Below are positions 53,125-61,712 of a stretch of 64,000 bases of DNA, piece after piece (the stretch's first letter is position 1; each line of letters begins with the position of its first letter). The position numbers and the translations under genes were made by a program. The notes under the pieces are model-generated. The model was not told where the DNA came from and searched no databases. It saw only the letters and a program-made list of their open reading frames with translations. The stretch is from Flavobacteriales bacterium (GTDB lineage Bacteria; Bacteroidota; Bacteroidia; Flavobacteriales_F; PHOS-HE28), in contig JADZAC010000027.1 of NCBI GenBank assembly GCA_020852835.1, positions 1-64,000 on the forward strand, given 5' to 3'.

Positions 53125-54968
53125 CTTTTGTGCCGTTTGCTCACGAACGGCACGTAGTCGCGCTCGGTGGCGATGAGGTCCGCCTCCAGCATGCGCTGCA
53201 CCACGTCCGGCCGGGTGATGGTGTCCGTAAGGTACTGCTCCATGCACAGGCTGGCGATGGGCGCGGCCCATGTGCCGCCGAAACCGGAATTCTCCACATA
53301 TACCGCTATGGCGATCTTGGGGTCGTCCATGGGTGCGAAAGCGATGAACACCGCGTGGTCCTTGCCGTGGGGGTTCTGGGCGGTGCCGGTCTTTCCGCAC
53401 ACGGTGATGCCGGGGATGCGGGCGGCGCGGGCCGTGCCGCCCGGCTCGTTCACCACGCGGCGCATGCCTTCCACGATCGGCGGGAACCACTTGTCATCCA
53501 CCAGGGTATGGTGGCGCTTCACGTTCTTGTTCAAACTGTCCGGCGAGCCGATCGCGCGCACCAGGTGCGGGTCGTAGTAGTAGCCGCGGTTGGCGAAGAT
53601 GGCCGCCATGTTGGCCATTTGCACCGGGGCCACCAATACTTCGCCCTGCCCGATGCTCAGGGAGTAGATGGTGCTGAAGGCCCACGCCTTTTCGCCGTAG
53701 ATGCGGTTGAAGAAGTTCACCCCGGGAATGCTGCCGCCCTTCACGGCGGGCAGGTCCAGGTTGGGCGGGTGGCCCAGGCCGAAGCTCTCCATGGCGGGTT
53801 TCCATTCGGCCAGGCCCAAAGCGGCATCCTCGAACCGGTTCGGCGATCGGCCCTGCTCCACCAGCCGTTTGAACACCTGGAAGAAGTACGGGTTGCAGGA
53901 GTACTGCACGGCTTGCTCCACGCTGGCGGCGAAGGGGTGGTTGTGGCAGCCCACCAGGGCCTTGTTGCAGGGGAAGCCCGTGTTCAGGGTGATCACCCCT
54001 TCTTGGAGGGCAATGGCGGCCTGTGCCAGCTTGAAGATGGAGCCCGGCGGGTATTGCGCCTGGAGGGCACGGTCGAACAGCGGGCGCAACGAATCGTGCT
54101 GGAGCACGCGGTAGTTGGTGTTGCGCACGCGGCCCACCAGCAGCTCGGGGTCGTAGGCGGGGGAGCTCACCAAGGCCAACACCTCGCCGGTCCGGGGGTC
54201 CAGCGCCACGATGCTGCCCTTCTTGTTGCGCATGAGCCGCTCGCCCAGCTCCTGCACCTTCAGGTCGATGCTGGTGTAGAGGTTTTTGCCGGCGTGGGCC
54301 AAGGTGTCGTACTGCCCGTTCTTGAAGGCTCCCTGCACGTTGTTGTGCACGTCCACCACCACGTACTTCACGCCGCGCTTGCCGCGCAGCTCCTTTTCAT
54401 AGAAGCTCTCCAGGCCGCCCACGCCGATCACGTCGCCGGGCTTGTAGTAGGGGTCTTGTTCCACCTTGCGCGCGCTCACCTCGCTGAGGTAGCCCAGCAT
54501 GTGGGCGCCCACATGGGGCGGATAGGTGCGCAGGGTGCGGCTTTGGGCGTAGAAGCCGGGGTATTTGTACAGGTGCACCGAGATGGCCGCGTATTGCCCG
54601 GAGGTGATCTGCCGCTCGAATTCGCTGGGTTTCCAAATGGAGTATTGCTTGGCCTTTTGCAAGCGCTCACGCACTTGGTCCATCGGCACGTTGAGCAGGC
54701 GTGAAAGCCCCAGGGTATCGAGGTTTTTCACTTCCCGGGGCACCACCATGATGTCGTACACCGGGGTGTTGGCCACCAGCAATTCGCCGTGGCGGTCCAG
54801 TATGAGGCCGCGCGAGGGGTACACGGTGACCTTGCGTTCGCTGATGTCGGCGGCGCGGGCCACCCAGCTGTCGTCCACCACCTGGATCCAGAACAGGCGC
54901 AGGATGAAGACCACGCAGATGAAGACCACTGCGGCCACCAACACGTACTTGCGGTCGTCGAAGTTCAT
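53121..54968 (-). CDS. mrdA: Penicillin-binding protein 2
   Basis: A 615-residue class B PBP, the transpeptidase of the elongasome. One N-terminal helix (about 8-27) is followed by the pedestal domain (RGLILDRHGELLVANTP) and the transpeptidase domain with nucleophile S310 in PPGSIFK, SCN in YSCNPYF, and KTG in CGKTGTAQNPHG. Length and motifs are complete. It is chained by ATGA overlaps to mreD upstream and rodA downstream, which should balance the partners' amounts. Confidence 0.95.
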   Translation of the reverse strand: MNFDDRKYVLVAAVVFICVVFILRLFWIQVVDDSWVARAADISERKVTVYPSRGLILDRHGELLVANTPVYDIMVVPREVKNLDTLGLSRLLNVPMDQVRERLQKAKQYSIWKPSEFERQITSGQYAAISVHLYKYPGFYAQSRTLRTYPPHVGAHMLGYLSEVSARKVEQDPYYKPGDVIGVGGLESFYEKELRGKRGVKYVVVDVHNNVQGAFKNGQYDTLAHAGKNLYTSIDLKVQELGERLMRNKKGSIVALDPRTGEVLALVSSPAYDPELLVGRVRNTNYRVLQHDSLRPLFDRALQAQYPPGSIFKLAQAAIALQEGVITLNTGFPCNKALVGCHNHPFAASVEQAVQYSCNPYFFQVFKRLVEQGRSPNRFEDAALGLAEWKPAMESFGLGHPPNLDLPAVKGGSIPGVNFFNRIYGEKAWAFSTIYSLSIGQGEVLVAPVQMANMAAIFANRGYYYDPHLVRAIGSPDSLNKNVKRHHTLVDDKWFPPIVEGMRRVVNEPGGTARAARIPGITVCGKTGTAQNPHGKDHAVFIAFAPMDDPKIAIAVYVENSGFGGTWAAPIASLCMEQYLTDTITRPDVVQRMLEADLIATERDYVPFVSKRHKR

Positions 54969-55486
54969 CGGGAGCTGGCCTCGCGCGCGGTGAGCGCCTG
55001 GGTAAGCAGGCAGAGCAGCAGGGTGGCCGCGGCGCTCATCACCGCCCGGATGAAGGTGCTGAAGAAGTGGTCGAAGCGGTACACTTCGACAAAGAAGAGC
55101 CAAAGGTGGTGCAGCACCACCAGGGTGCCCGCAAAGGTCAGGTACCAATTCAGGCCCATGTGCGCCACCGTGGGCCGCTTCACCGCGTCGTACCCTTCGC
55201 GCGGTGAGAGGATCCGCAGCAGCAGCAGTCGCGCGTAGGCCATCACCGTGCAGGCGCTGGCGTGCATCCCGGGGGTGCTGCTGAAGAAGTCCATGGCCAT
55301 GCCCAAGGCGAAACCCAGCAGCAGCGTGGCCCACGGAGGCGTATCGAACGGGAGTGCAATGAGGAACAGCACGTAGAGGTAGGGCACTACCCACCCGTTG
55401 GCCAGGTCCAGATGATCGAGCACCAAGGCCTGCAGGAGCACCAGCACGATGAAGGAGAGGATATGGTGGCGGATGGTGCTGGTCAT
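54965..55486 (-). CDS. mreD: Rod-shape-determining protein MreD
   Basis: A 173-residue inner-membrane protein with about five or six helices (VLVLLQALVLDHLDL, YLYVLFLIALPF, LLLGFALGMAMDFFSSTPG). The motif MDFFSSTPGMHASA after the third helix is the MreD hallmark. It overlaps mreC and mrdA by ATGA on both sides. Confidence 0.9.
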   Translation of the reverse strand: MTSTIRHHILSFIVLVLLQALVLDHLDLANGWVVPYLYVLFLIALPFDTPPWATLLLGFALGMAMDFFSSTPGMHASACTVMAYARLLLLRILSPREGYDAVKRPTVAHMGLNWYLTFAGTLVVLHHLWLFFVEVYRFDHFFSTFIRAVMSAAATLLLCLLTQALTAREASSR

Positions 55487-56310
55487 GGGCGCACGGCCTT
55501 GGCCTCCAGGGTGTCGCGTTCGGCTTTCAGCAGGTCGATCACCACATGGACATAGGCCGTGCGGCCCAGGTCCTCGCTCAAGTGCAGTTTAATGTCGTGG
55601 AAATTGCTTCCCGGCGCTTCGCGCACCTCGGTAACGGTGCCCACCGGGATGCCCGGCGGGAAGATGTTGTCGTTGCCGCGGGTCACCACCGTGTCGCCCG
55701 CATGCACCGGTACGTGGTTGGCCACATCGGTCATGGAGGCCGTGGCCGGGTCGCCCGTATCCCAGCTCAGCAGGCCGTAATGGCCGGTACGCTTCAACTG
55801 CACGCTGGTGCGGTATTCATTGCCGAGTACGCTGGTGACCAGCGCAAAGTGCGGACTGACGTCGCGCACGATGCCCACCAGGCCGTTCATGCCGATCACG
55901 CCCATGTCCGGGGCAATACCCGCCAACGAACCGCTTCCCAAGGTGATGTAGTTGCGTTCCTTGTGCACGGTGCTGTTGATCACTTGGGCGGTGATGAAGG
56001 CATAGGTCTGCATGCGTACGGTGTCGCGCACCACGTGCACGGTGTCCTGGCGCAAGGGTGTTGCGTACTGCTGGTTGCGTGCATCGGCCAGGGCCGCGGC
56101 CATGCGGCGGTTCACCTCGCGCAGGTCGGCATAGCCGGCCACTTCGCTGCGCCAGGCGTAGAGCTGCCCCACCATGGCGTTGCTGCTGCTGATGGCTTGC
56201 GCCCGCTGGTGCATGTTGCCATTGATGAGCAGGGACATGGACAAGGCCAGCAGCGCCAGGAACAGCATGTTGTTCCGGTGCCGGAAGAGGAAGCGGAAGA
56301 GGTCGCGCAT
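55483..56310 (-). CDS. mreC: Rod-shape-determining protein MreC
   Basis: A 275-residue protein with one N-terminal helix (about 14-30), a coiled-coil region (about 40-75, EVNRRMAAALADARNQQ) and the periplasmic beta-barrel pair of the family (GSLAGIAPDMGVIGMNGLVG, ALVTSVLGNEYRTSVQ, GDTVVTRGNDNIFPPGIPVG). It links MreB to PBP2 and RodA. It ends in an ATGA overlap with mreD; mreB lies 51 bases upstream. Confidence 0.93.
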   Translation of the reverse strand: MRDLFRFLFRHRNNMLFLALLALSMSLLINGNMHQRAQAISSSNAMVGQLYAWRSEVAGYADLREVNRRMAAALADARNQQYATPLRQDTVHVVRDTVRMQTYAFITAQVINSTVHKERNYITLGSGSLAGIAPDMGVIGMNGLVGIVRDVSPHFALVTSVLGNEYRTSVQLKRTGHYGLLSWDTGDPATASMTDVANHVPVHAGDTVVTRGNDNIFPPGIPVGTVTEVREAPGSNFHDIKLHLSEDLGRTAYVHVVIDLLKAERDTLEAKAVRP

Positions 56311-56361
56311 GGCCCTGTTGCTTCACCGTGAGGGGCGGCGGGATCGGGTCCCGGCCCGTCC

Positions 56362-57390
56362 CTATTCGCGCATGAGGAACTGGAAACGGTCGATGTTGCG
56401 CAACGCGATGCCCGTGCCGCGTGCCACCGCGCGCAGCGGGTCTTCGCTCACGTGCACGGGCAACTTGGTCTTGATGCTGATGCGCTTGTCCAGCCCGCGC
56501 AGCAGGGCACCGCCGCCGGCCAGGTAGATGCCGGTGCGGTAGATGTCGGCACTGAGCTCCGGCGGGGTGCTTTCCAGGGCGCTGAGGATGGCCTCCTCGA
56601 TCTTGCTGATGGACTTGTCCAGGGCTTGGGCGATCTCCGAGTAGGTCACCGTGATCTCCTTGGGGATGCCCGTCATCAGGTCGCGCCCGCGGACCGCATA
56701 GTCGGCCGGGGGTTCATCGAGCTCCACCAAGGCGCTGCCCACCTCGATCTTGATCTGCTCGGCGGTGCGCTCGCCCACCAGGATGTTGTGCTGGCGGCGC
56801 ATGTATTCCTCGATGTCGTCGGTGAATTCATCCCCCGCCACACGGATGTTCTTGTCGCACACGATGCCGCCCAGCGCGATCACCGCGATCTCCGAGGTGC
56901 CGCCCCCGATGTCGATGATCATGTTGCCCATGGGCTCTTCCACGTCAATGCCGATGCCGATGGCCGCCGCCATGGGCTCGTGGATCAAGTATACCTCCTT
57001 GGCACCGGCGTGCTCCGCGCTGTCCTTCACCGCCCGCTTCTCCACCTCCGTGATGCCGCTGGGGATGCAGATCACCATGCGCAGGTTGGGCGTGAACAAT
57101 TGGCGGCCCGGGTTGATCATCTTGATCATGCCCTTGATCATGTCCTCGGCCGCTTGGAAATCCGCGATCACACCGTCCTTCAGCGGCCTCACCGTCTTGA
57201 TGTTCTCATGGGTCTTGCCGTGCATCTGCTGGGCCAGGCGGCCGATGGCGATCACCTTGCCGGTGGTGCGGTCCTTGGCCACGATGCTCGGTTCGTCCAC
57301 CACCACCTTGTCGTTGTGGATGATCAGGGTGTTGGCCGTGCCGAGGTCGATGGCGATCTCTTGGGTGAAAAAACTGTTGAACCAGCCCAT
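56362..57390 (-). CDS. mreB: Rod-shape-determining protein MreB
   Basis: A 342-residue bacterial actin. It has the phosphate-1 loop IDLGTANTLI, phosphate-2 IDIGGGTSEIAVI, the adenosine motif LAGGGALLRGLDKRI, and the membrane-proximal FNSFFTQEIA N-terminus. It directs lateral peptidoglycan insertion, indicating a rod or filament shape. It follows purH after 9 bases and so is probably read from the purH promoter. Confidence 0.97.
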   Translation of the reverse strand: MGWFNSFFTQEIAIDLGTANTLIIHNDKVVVDEPSIVAKDRTTGKVIAIGRLAQQMHGKTHENIKTVRPLKDGVIADFQAAEDMIKGMIKMINPGRQLFTPNLRMVICIPSGITEVEKRAVKDSAEHAGAKEVYLIHEPMAAAIGIGIDVEEPMGNMIIDIGGGTSEIAVIALGGIVCDKNIRVAGDEFTDDIEEYMRRQHNILVGERTAEQIKIEVGSALVELDEPPADYAVRGRDLMTGIPKEITVTYSEIAQALDKSISKIEEAILSALESTPPELSADIYRTGIYLAGGGALLRGLDKRISIKTKLPVHVSEDPLRAVARGTGIALRNIDRFQFLMRE

Positions 57391-57399
57391 GCGGGGATG

Positions 57400-58965
57400 T
57401 CAGTGTTTGAAGTGTCTGTTGCCGGTGATGCACATGGCGAGGCCCAGCTTGTTGCAGGCATCGATGCTTTCCCGGTCGCGGATGCTGCCGCCCGGTTGTA
57501 CGATGGCCGTGATCCCGGCGGTTGCACTGATGGCCACACAGTCCGGGAAGGGGAAAAAGGCGTCGCTGGCCATGACCGCGCCGCGCAGGTTGAAGTTGAA
57601 CTTGCCTGCCTTGGCGATGGCCTGTTCGAGCGCGTCCACCCGGCTGGTTTGCCCGGTGCCGCTGCCCAACAGTTGCCGGTCCTTGGCCAGCACGATGGCG
57701 TTGCTCTTGGTGTGTTTCACCAGGATGTTGGCGAACACCAGGTCCTGGAGTTCGGTGGCGTTGGGGGCCTTGTCCGTGGCGGGTTCCATGTCGCCGGCCT
57801 GTTCGGTCAACCGGTCCGGCAGCTGGGAGAGCAGCCCGTTGAGGGCCGATCGCAAGCGGCGGGGCGGTACGGATGCCTGCTTTCGGCGCAGGAGGATGCG
57901 GTTCTTTTTGCGCTCCAGCACCTCCAGGGCGCCGGGTTCAAAGGCGGGTGCGCAGATGATCTCGAAGAACAACGGGTCAATGGCTTGGGCCGTGGCCGTG
58001 TCAAGGGTGGCCGAGGTGACGAGCACCCCGCCGAAGGCGCTCACGGGATCACCGGCCAGAGCGGCTTCCCAGGCGGCCAACAGCGTGGGCCGGATCGCTG
58101 CTCCGCAGGCGTTGTTGTGCTTGAGGATGGCGAAGGGCACCTCGGGCCCCGCCGCGGTGGTGGTGCATGCCGAGGCCAGGTCGTCGATCAGGTCCAGCGC
58201 GGCATCCAGGTCCAGCAGGTTGTTGTAGCTGAGTTCCTTGCCGCCCAGCCGCTCGAACAGCCCGTCCAGGTCGCCCAGGAAACTGGCGGGCTGGTGCGGG
58301 TTTTCGCCGTAGCGCAACGGATGGACGGGCTGGTTGCCGATGGCCGGGCGTGCAATGGCATCGGGGTCGAAGCCGCTGAACCACCCGTGGATGGCCCGGT
58401 CGTAATGGGCGGTTTCCGCGAAGGCGTGCGTGGCAAAGGCCTTGCGCTGGGCCAGGGTGGTGGCGCCGTCCTGCCCGGCAATGATCTCCAAGGCTTGGGC
58501 GTAATGGCGCTGTGCCGGAATGATCAGCACGTCGGCGTGGTTCTTCGCGGCTGCCCGGATCAGCGACACGCCGCCAATATCGATCTTTTCAATGATGTCC
58601 TGTTCGCTCCCCCCGGCAGCCACAGTGGCCTCGAACGGATAGAGGTCCACGATCACCAGGTCGATCGGGGCTATGGCATGGGCTTCCATTTGCGCCACGT
58701 CCTCCGCCAGCCCGCGCCGCCCTAAAATGCCGCCGAAGACCTTCGGGTGAAGGGTCTTCACCCGGCCGCCCAGGATGCTCGGGTACGCGGTGATGTCCTC
58801 CACCGGTACCACCGGGATGCCCATGGCCTCGATGAACGAGCGGGTGCCACCGGTGCTGCAAAGCGTTACCCGGCGCCGGTGGAGCTCGCGCACGATCGGC
58901 TCCAAGCCTGTCTTGTCGAATACGGAGATCAGCGCCCGCTCTATGCGCTTGGTGGCTTCAGCCAT
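57400..58965 (-). CDS. purH: Bifunctional AICAR formyltransferase / IMP cyclohydrolase
   Basis: A 521-residue enzyme for the last two steps of IMP synthesis. The N-terminal MGS-like cyclohydrolase domain shows ALISVFDKTGL, STGGTRSFIE, GGRVKTLHPKVFGG and VDLYPFEATV. The C-terminal formyltransferase contains LRYGENPHQPASF with the substrate-binding block, LKHNNACGAA with the catalytic Lys-His, and DAFFPFPDCV. Start ATG 58965 fits the family; seven in-frame residues upstream are less likely. It heads the rod-shape operon. A TAAACTTG sequence at 58984-58991 may be its -7 box. Confidence 0.95.
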   Translation of the reverse strand: MAEATKRIERALISVFDKTGLEPIVRELHRRRVTLCSTGGTRSFIEAMGIPVVPVEDITAYPSILGGRVKTLHPKVFGGILGRRGLAEDVAQMEAHAIAPIDLVIVDLYPFEATVAAGGSEQDIIEKIDIGGVSLIRAAAKNHADVLIIPAQRHYAQALEIIAGQDGATTLAQRKAFATHAFAETAHYDRAIHGWFSGFDPDAIARPAIGNQPVHPLRYGENPHQPASFLGDLDGLFERLGGKELSYNNLLDLDAALDLIDDLASACTTTAAGPEVPFAILKHNNACGAAIRPTLLAAWEAALAGDPVSAFGGVLVTSATLDTATAQAIDPLFFEIICAPAFEPGALEVLERKKNRILLRRKQASVPPRRLRSALNGLLSQLPDRLTEQAGDMEPATDKAPNATELQDLVFANILVKHTKSNAIVLAKDRQLLGSGTGQTSRVDALEQAIAKAGKFNFNLRGAVMASDAFFPFPDCVAISATAGITAIVQPGGSIRDRESIDACNKLGLAMCITGNRHFKH

Positions 58966-59199
58966 GCCGGTTCTGGGGTTGCGCAAGTTTACCCTTCATC
59001 CGGCCATGTGAACGCAAGGTATTCCACGGCTTTTCAGCACGGTTACCAACAGCGCCCCTGCTGGCGGGGCGCGGACCGCCCGGCCGCCTTAGGCTGAACG
59101 ACGCCTGCAACGGCCTTGGTGCCGTATGAATTCATGTTCACTTAACGTGCAATGCGTCAATTTGCAACGCGCGGCAACAGCGGCGCCGATCGATAGCCC

Positions 59200-59874
59200 A
59201 TGGCCAAGAAAGTATTGCTGGTGGATGATGAAGCCGATATTTTGGAGCTGTTGCGCTACCATTTGGAGCGCGAAGGCATTGCGGTAAGCGTGGCCAGCAA
59301 CGGAATGGAGGCGGTGGATGCCGCCGTTCGCGAGCATCCCGACCTGGTGGTGCTGGACATCATGATGCCCGGCATGGACGGCGTGGAGGTGTGCGGGCAG
59401 CTGCGCCGCACACCCGGTTTGGAAGGCGTCCTGATCGCCTTCCTCACGGCGCGCACCGAGGACTATTCGCACATTGCCGGCTACGAGGCGGGTGCGGACG
59501 ACTACATCAACAAACCGGTGCGGCCAAAGGTGTTCGTTTCCAAGGTGCAAGCCTTGCTGAAGCGCGCGGGCCACGCCGGGGGCGGGCGCCAGGTGATCGA
59601 GTGCAACGGCATCCGGGTGGACCTGGAACGCATAGAAGTGGCCAAGGACGGTGAGGTGCTGCAATTGCCCAAAAAGGAGTTCGAGCTGTTGGCCCTGCTG
59701 ATCAGCAAGCCGGGCAAGGTGTTCCTGCGCGATGAGATCTACGCCCGCGTTTGGGGCAACGACATCATCGTGGGCGACCGCACCATCGATGTGCATATTC
59801 GCAAGCTCCGTGAAAAGCTCGGGGACGACCGCATCGGCACGGTGAAGGGCATGGGCTATCGCTTCGAGGCCTGA
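59200..59874 (+). CDS. PhoB-like response regulator
   Basis: A 224-residue OmpR/PhoB-type regulator. Receiver: acidic pair D9-D10, phospho-acceptor D53 in LVVLDIMMPGMDG, conserved Lys in YINKPV. Winged helix: LPKKEFELLALLISKPGKVF, DRTIDVHIRKLREKLG and VKGMGYRFEA. The neighbouring Na/Pi-PhoU gene and the PhoR-like kinase gene beyond it suggest phosphate control. The 230 bases upstream contain ACTTAACGT, whose complement recurs before the kinase gene. The start ATG lies in the usual family position. Confidence 0.9.
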   Translation: MAKKVLLVDDEADILELLRYHLEREGIAVSVASNGMEAVDAAVREHPDLVVLDIMMPGMDGVEVCGQLRRTPGLEGVLIAFLTARTEDYSHIAGYEAGADDYINKPVRPKVFVSKVQALLKRAGHAGGGRQVIECNGIRVDLERIEVAKDGEVLQLPKKEFELLALLISKPGKVFLRDEIYARVWGNDIIVGDRTIDVHIRKLREKLGDDRIGTVKGMGYRFEA

Positions 59875-59909
59875 CACGGGCCATGGCCGGGTCCGGCCGC
59901 CTGCCAAGG

Positions 59910-61601
59910 TCAGCGCCGGCCCACCAACGCCTCGGTCACCCGCAGCAGGTCGTCACCGATCACTTCCCCGTTGCTCATCAATTCAGCAAGTACCAAGCTT
60001 GTGCGCGTACTTGTTCCCGGGGCGTGGTGGTCCTGCCAGCGCTCCTGGTGCACCCGGCTGCAATGCCTACGGATATTCCTGTCGGCCAAGGCAGCCTCAT
60101 CCAGCGAGGCCTTGCCTTCTTCCGCCTCCAGGTTTTGCACCAGGATGCGCGCGGCCCGGTCCAGCAGGTCGAACAACTGCAGGACCATCTCCCGTTGGGC
60201 GGGTTCGAACCACAGGCGTTGGTCGGAACGGCGCTCCAAGGCTTTGCCCATGCGCAGGGCGGCGGCGGCCACGCGCTCCAGGTCGCGCGCCATGGAATGA
60301 AGCGAACGGATGCGCCGGGCCGTGGCCTCTACGCGCACTTCCGTGCCGGTGCGTGCCAGGAATCCGTCCAGCTCGCGTTCCACTCGCCCGAAGATCGCGG
60401 CGTAGCGCGCCATGCGCTGCATGGTCACGGCGCGCACTTCGGCATCCGGCTTCAGCAGAAGGTCGCGCAACATGCCCAACATGCGCTGGTATAGCTTGGC
60501 CATCTTCACCACTTCCTTGTGCGCTTCCAGCAGGGATGCTTCCGGGGTCAACGGCATCATGGGGTCCTGCAGGTAGGCCAATCGGTGCCGTTCATCCAAG
60601 GTGTTGCCTGCTGGCACCCATTTGGCCACGGTCCTTTCGATCCACGGCGTGAACTGGAGCAGGATCGCTCCATTGGCCACGTTGAACCCCAAGTGCCAGT
60701 AGGTGAGGGCCCATTGCATGGCGGCGTCGTCGGTGCGTGGACCGGCCCCGTGCAACCATTCCGTCAAGGCCGACACCCCCGTGAGCAGCGGACGGAACAG
60801 CACCAAAGCCCCGGCCACGCCCACCAACTTGATCAGCAGGTGCGCCCGCGCCGCGCGCTTCGCCCAGGCATTGCCCGCCATGGCCGCGATGTTCGCAGTG
60901 AAGGTGGTGCCGATGTTCTCGCCCAGCACCAGTGCCGCACCGGCCGGAAAGCCGATGATGCCCGTGGTGCAGAACGCCAAGGTGAGCACCAGGGCCACGC
61001 TGGAAGACTGGACCACAAAGGCCAGCAATGCGCCGATGCCCGTGAACACCAAGTGCGACAGCAGGCCCATTTCCTGGAAATCCCCCAGCACCGCCATGGC
61101 CTTGGCCGATGGTGGCGGCACATGCTCGCGCAACAGGCCGATGGCCAAAAAGAGCAGGGCCATGCCCAGCAGCACCTCGCTGGCCGCCTTCAGCCGCGGC
61201 GTGCGGGCCAGCAGCAGCGGCAGCGACAGGCCAATGAGCGCCAAGGCCACCTGCGGCAGCTCCAGCGCGGAGAAACCCACGGCCGTGAACAGCAGCAGCT
61301 TGAGCGTGGTGCCGATGTTTGCACCGATGAGCACCGGTATGGCCCGCCGCAGGGAGAGGAGGCCGGAGTTCACGAAGCTCACCACCATCACCGACACCAC
61401 CGAGGAATACTGCATCACCAAGGTGATGGAGATGCCGGTGAGCAAGCCGCGCGAGCGGCCTTCGGTCATGGCGTCGAGCCCCTGGCGCAGCCGGGGGCCG
61501 GCCACTTGCTGCATGCTGCCGCTCATCAGCTTCATGCCGAACACCAGCAGGCCCAAGGAGCCCGCCAGCATCAGCAATCCCATCAGCCCGAACTCGTGCA
61601 T
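59910..61601 (-). CDS. Na/Pi cotransporter family protein with PhoU-like tail
   Basis: A 563-residue protein: a membrane domain (about 1-310) with two Na_Pi_cotrans repeats, then a PhoU-like helical cytoplasmic tail (about 340-550). The first repeat reads VMQYSSVVSVMVVSFVNSG and the second VVQSSSVALVLTLAF; the paired GANIGTTLK and GENIGTTFT follow each. The first QSS motif is changed to QYSS, unusual at a site thought to bind the substrate or sodium. It probably imports phosphate, or extrudes it as some members may. It is transcribed against the flanking regulator and kinase genes. Confidence 0.88.
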   Translation of the reverse strand: MHEFGLMGLLMLAGSLGLLVFGMKLMSGSMQQVAGPRLRQGLDAMTEGRSRGLLTGISITLVMQYSSVVSVMVVSFVNSGLLSLRRAIPVLIGANIGTTLKLLLFTAVGFSALELPQVALALIGLSLPLLLARTPRLKAASEVLLGMALLFLAIGLLREHVPPPSAKAMAVLGDFQEMGLLSHLVFTGIGALLAFVVQSSSVALVLTLAFCTTGIIGFPAGAALVLGENIGTTFTANIAAMAGNAWAKRAARAHLLIKLVGVAGALVLFRPLLTGVSALTEWLHGAGPRTDDAAMQWALTYWHLGFNVANGAILLQFTPWIERTVAKWVPAGNTLDERHRLAYLQDPMMPLTPEASLLEAHKEVVKMAKLYQRMLGMLRDLLLKPDAEVRAVTMQRMARYAAIFGRVERELDGFLARTGTEVRVEATARRIRSLHSMARDLERVAAAALRMGKALERRSDQRLWFEPAQREMVLQLFDLLDRAARILVQNLEAEEGKASLDEAALADRNIRRHCSRVHQERWQDHHAPGTSTRTSLVLAELMSNGEVIGDDLLRVTEALVGRR

Positions 61602-61642
61602 GCGGCGGCGAAAGGGCGAAAATTATCCTGCTGATGTTGCCC

Positions 61643-61651
61643 CAACGTTAA
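61643..61651. promoter_or_regulatory. Candidate shared operator ACGTTAAGT
   Basis: Nine bases in the divergent gap between the Na/Pi gene and the kinase gene. The reverse complement ACTTAACGT occurs at 59140-59148 in front of the regulator gene. It may be a Pho-box half site. Confidence 0.35.
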
Positions 61652-61699
61652 GTCTCGGCCAGCGGGACCCGAACGGTGCCGGCCACAGGGCGGCGCAGG

Positions 61700-61707
61700 T
61701 ATTTTCG
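61700..61707 (+). promoter_or_regulatory. -7 box TATTTTCG before the PhoR-like kinase
   Basis: TAnnTTCG type box whose predicted transcript start falls on the ATG at 61713, so the mRNA should be leaderless. Confidence 0.45.
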
Positions 61708-61712
61708 CGGCC

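Noticed and set aside
53121-54968. PGSIFK instead of PGSTFK as a damaged PBP2 active site
   Set aside because: Only Ser and Lys of the SxxK motif are essential; the middle residues vary among working PBPs.
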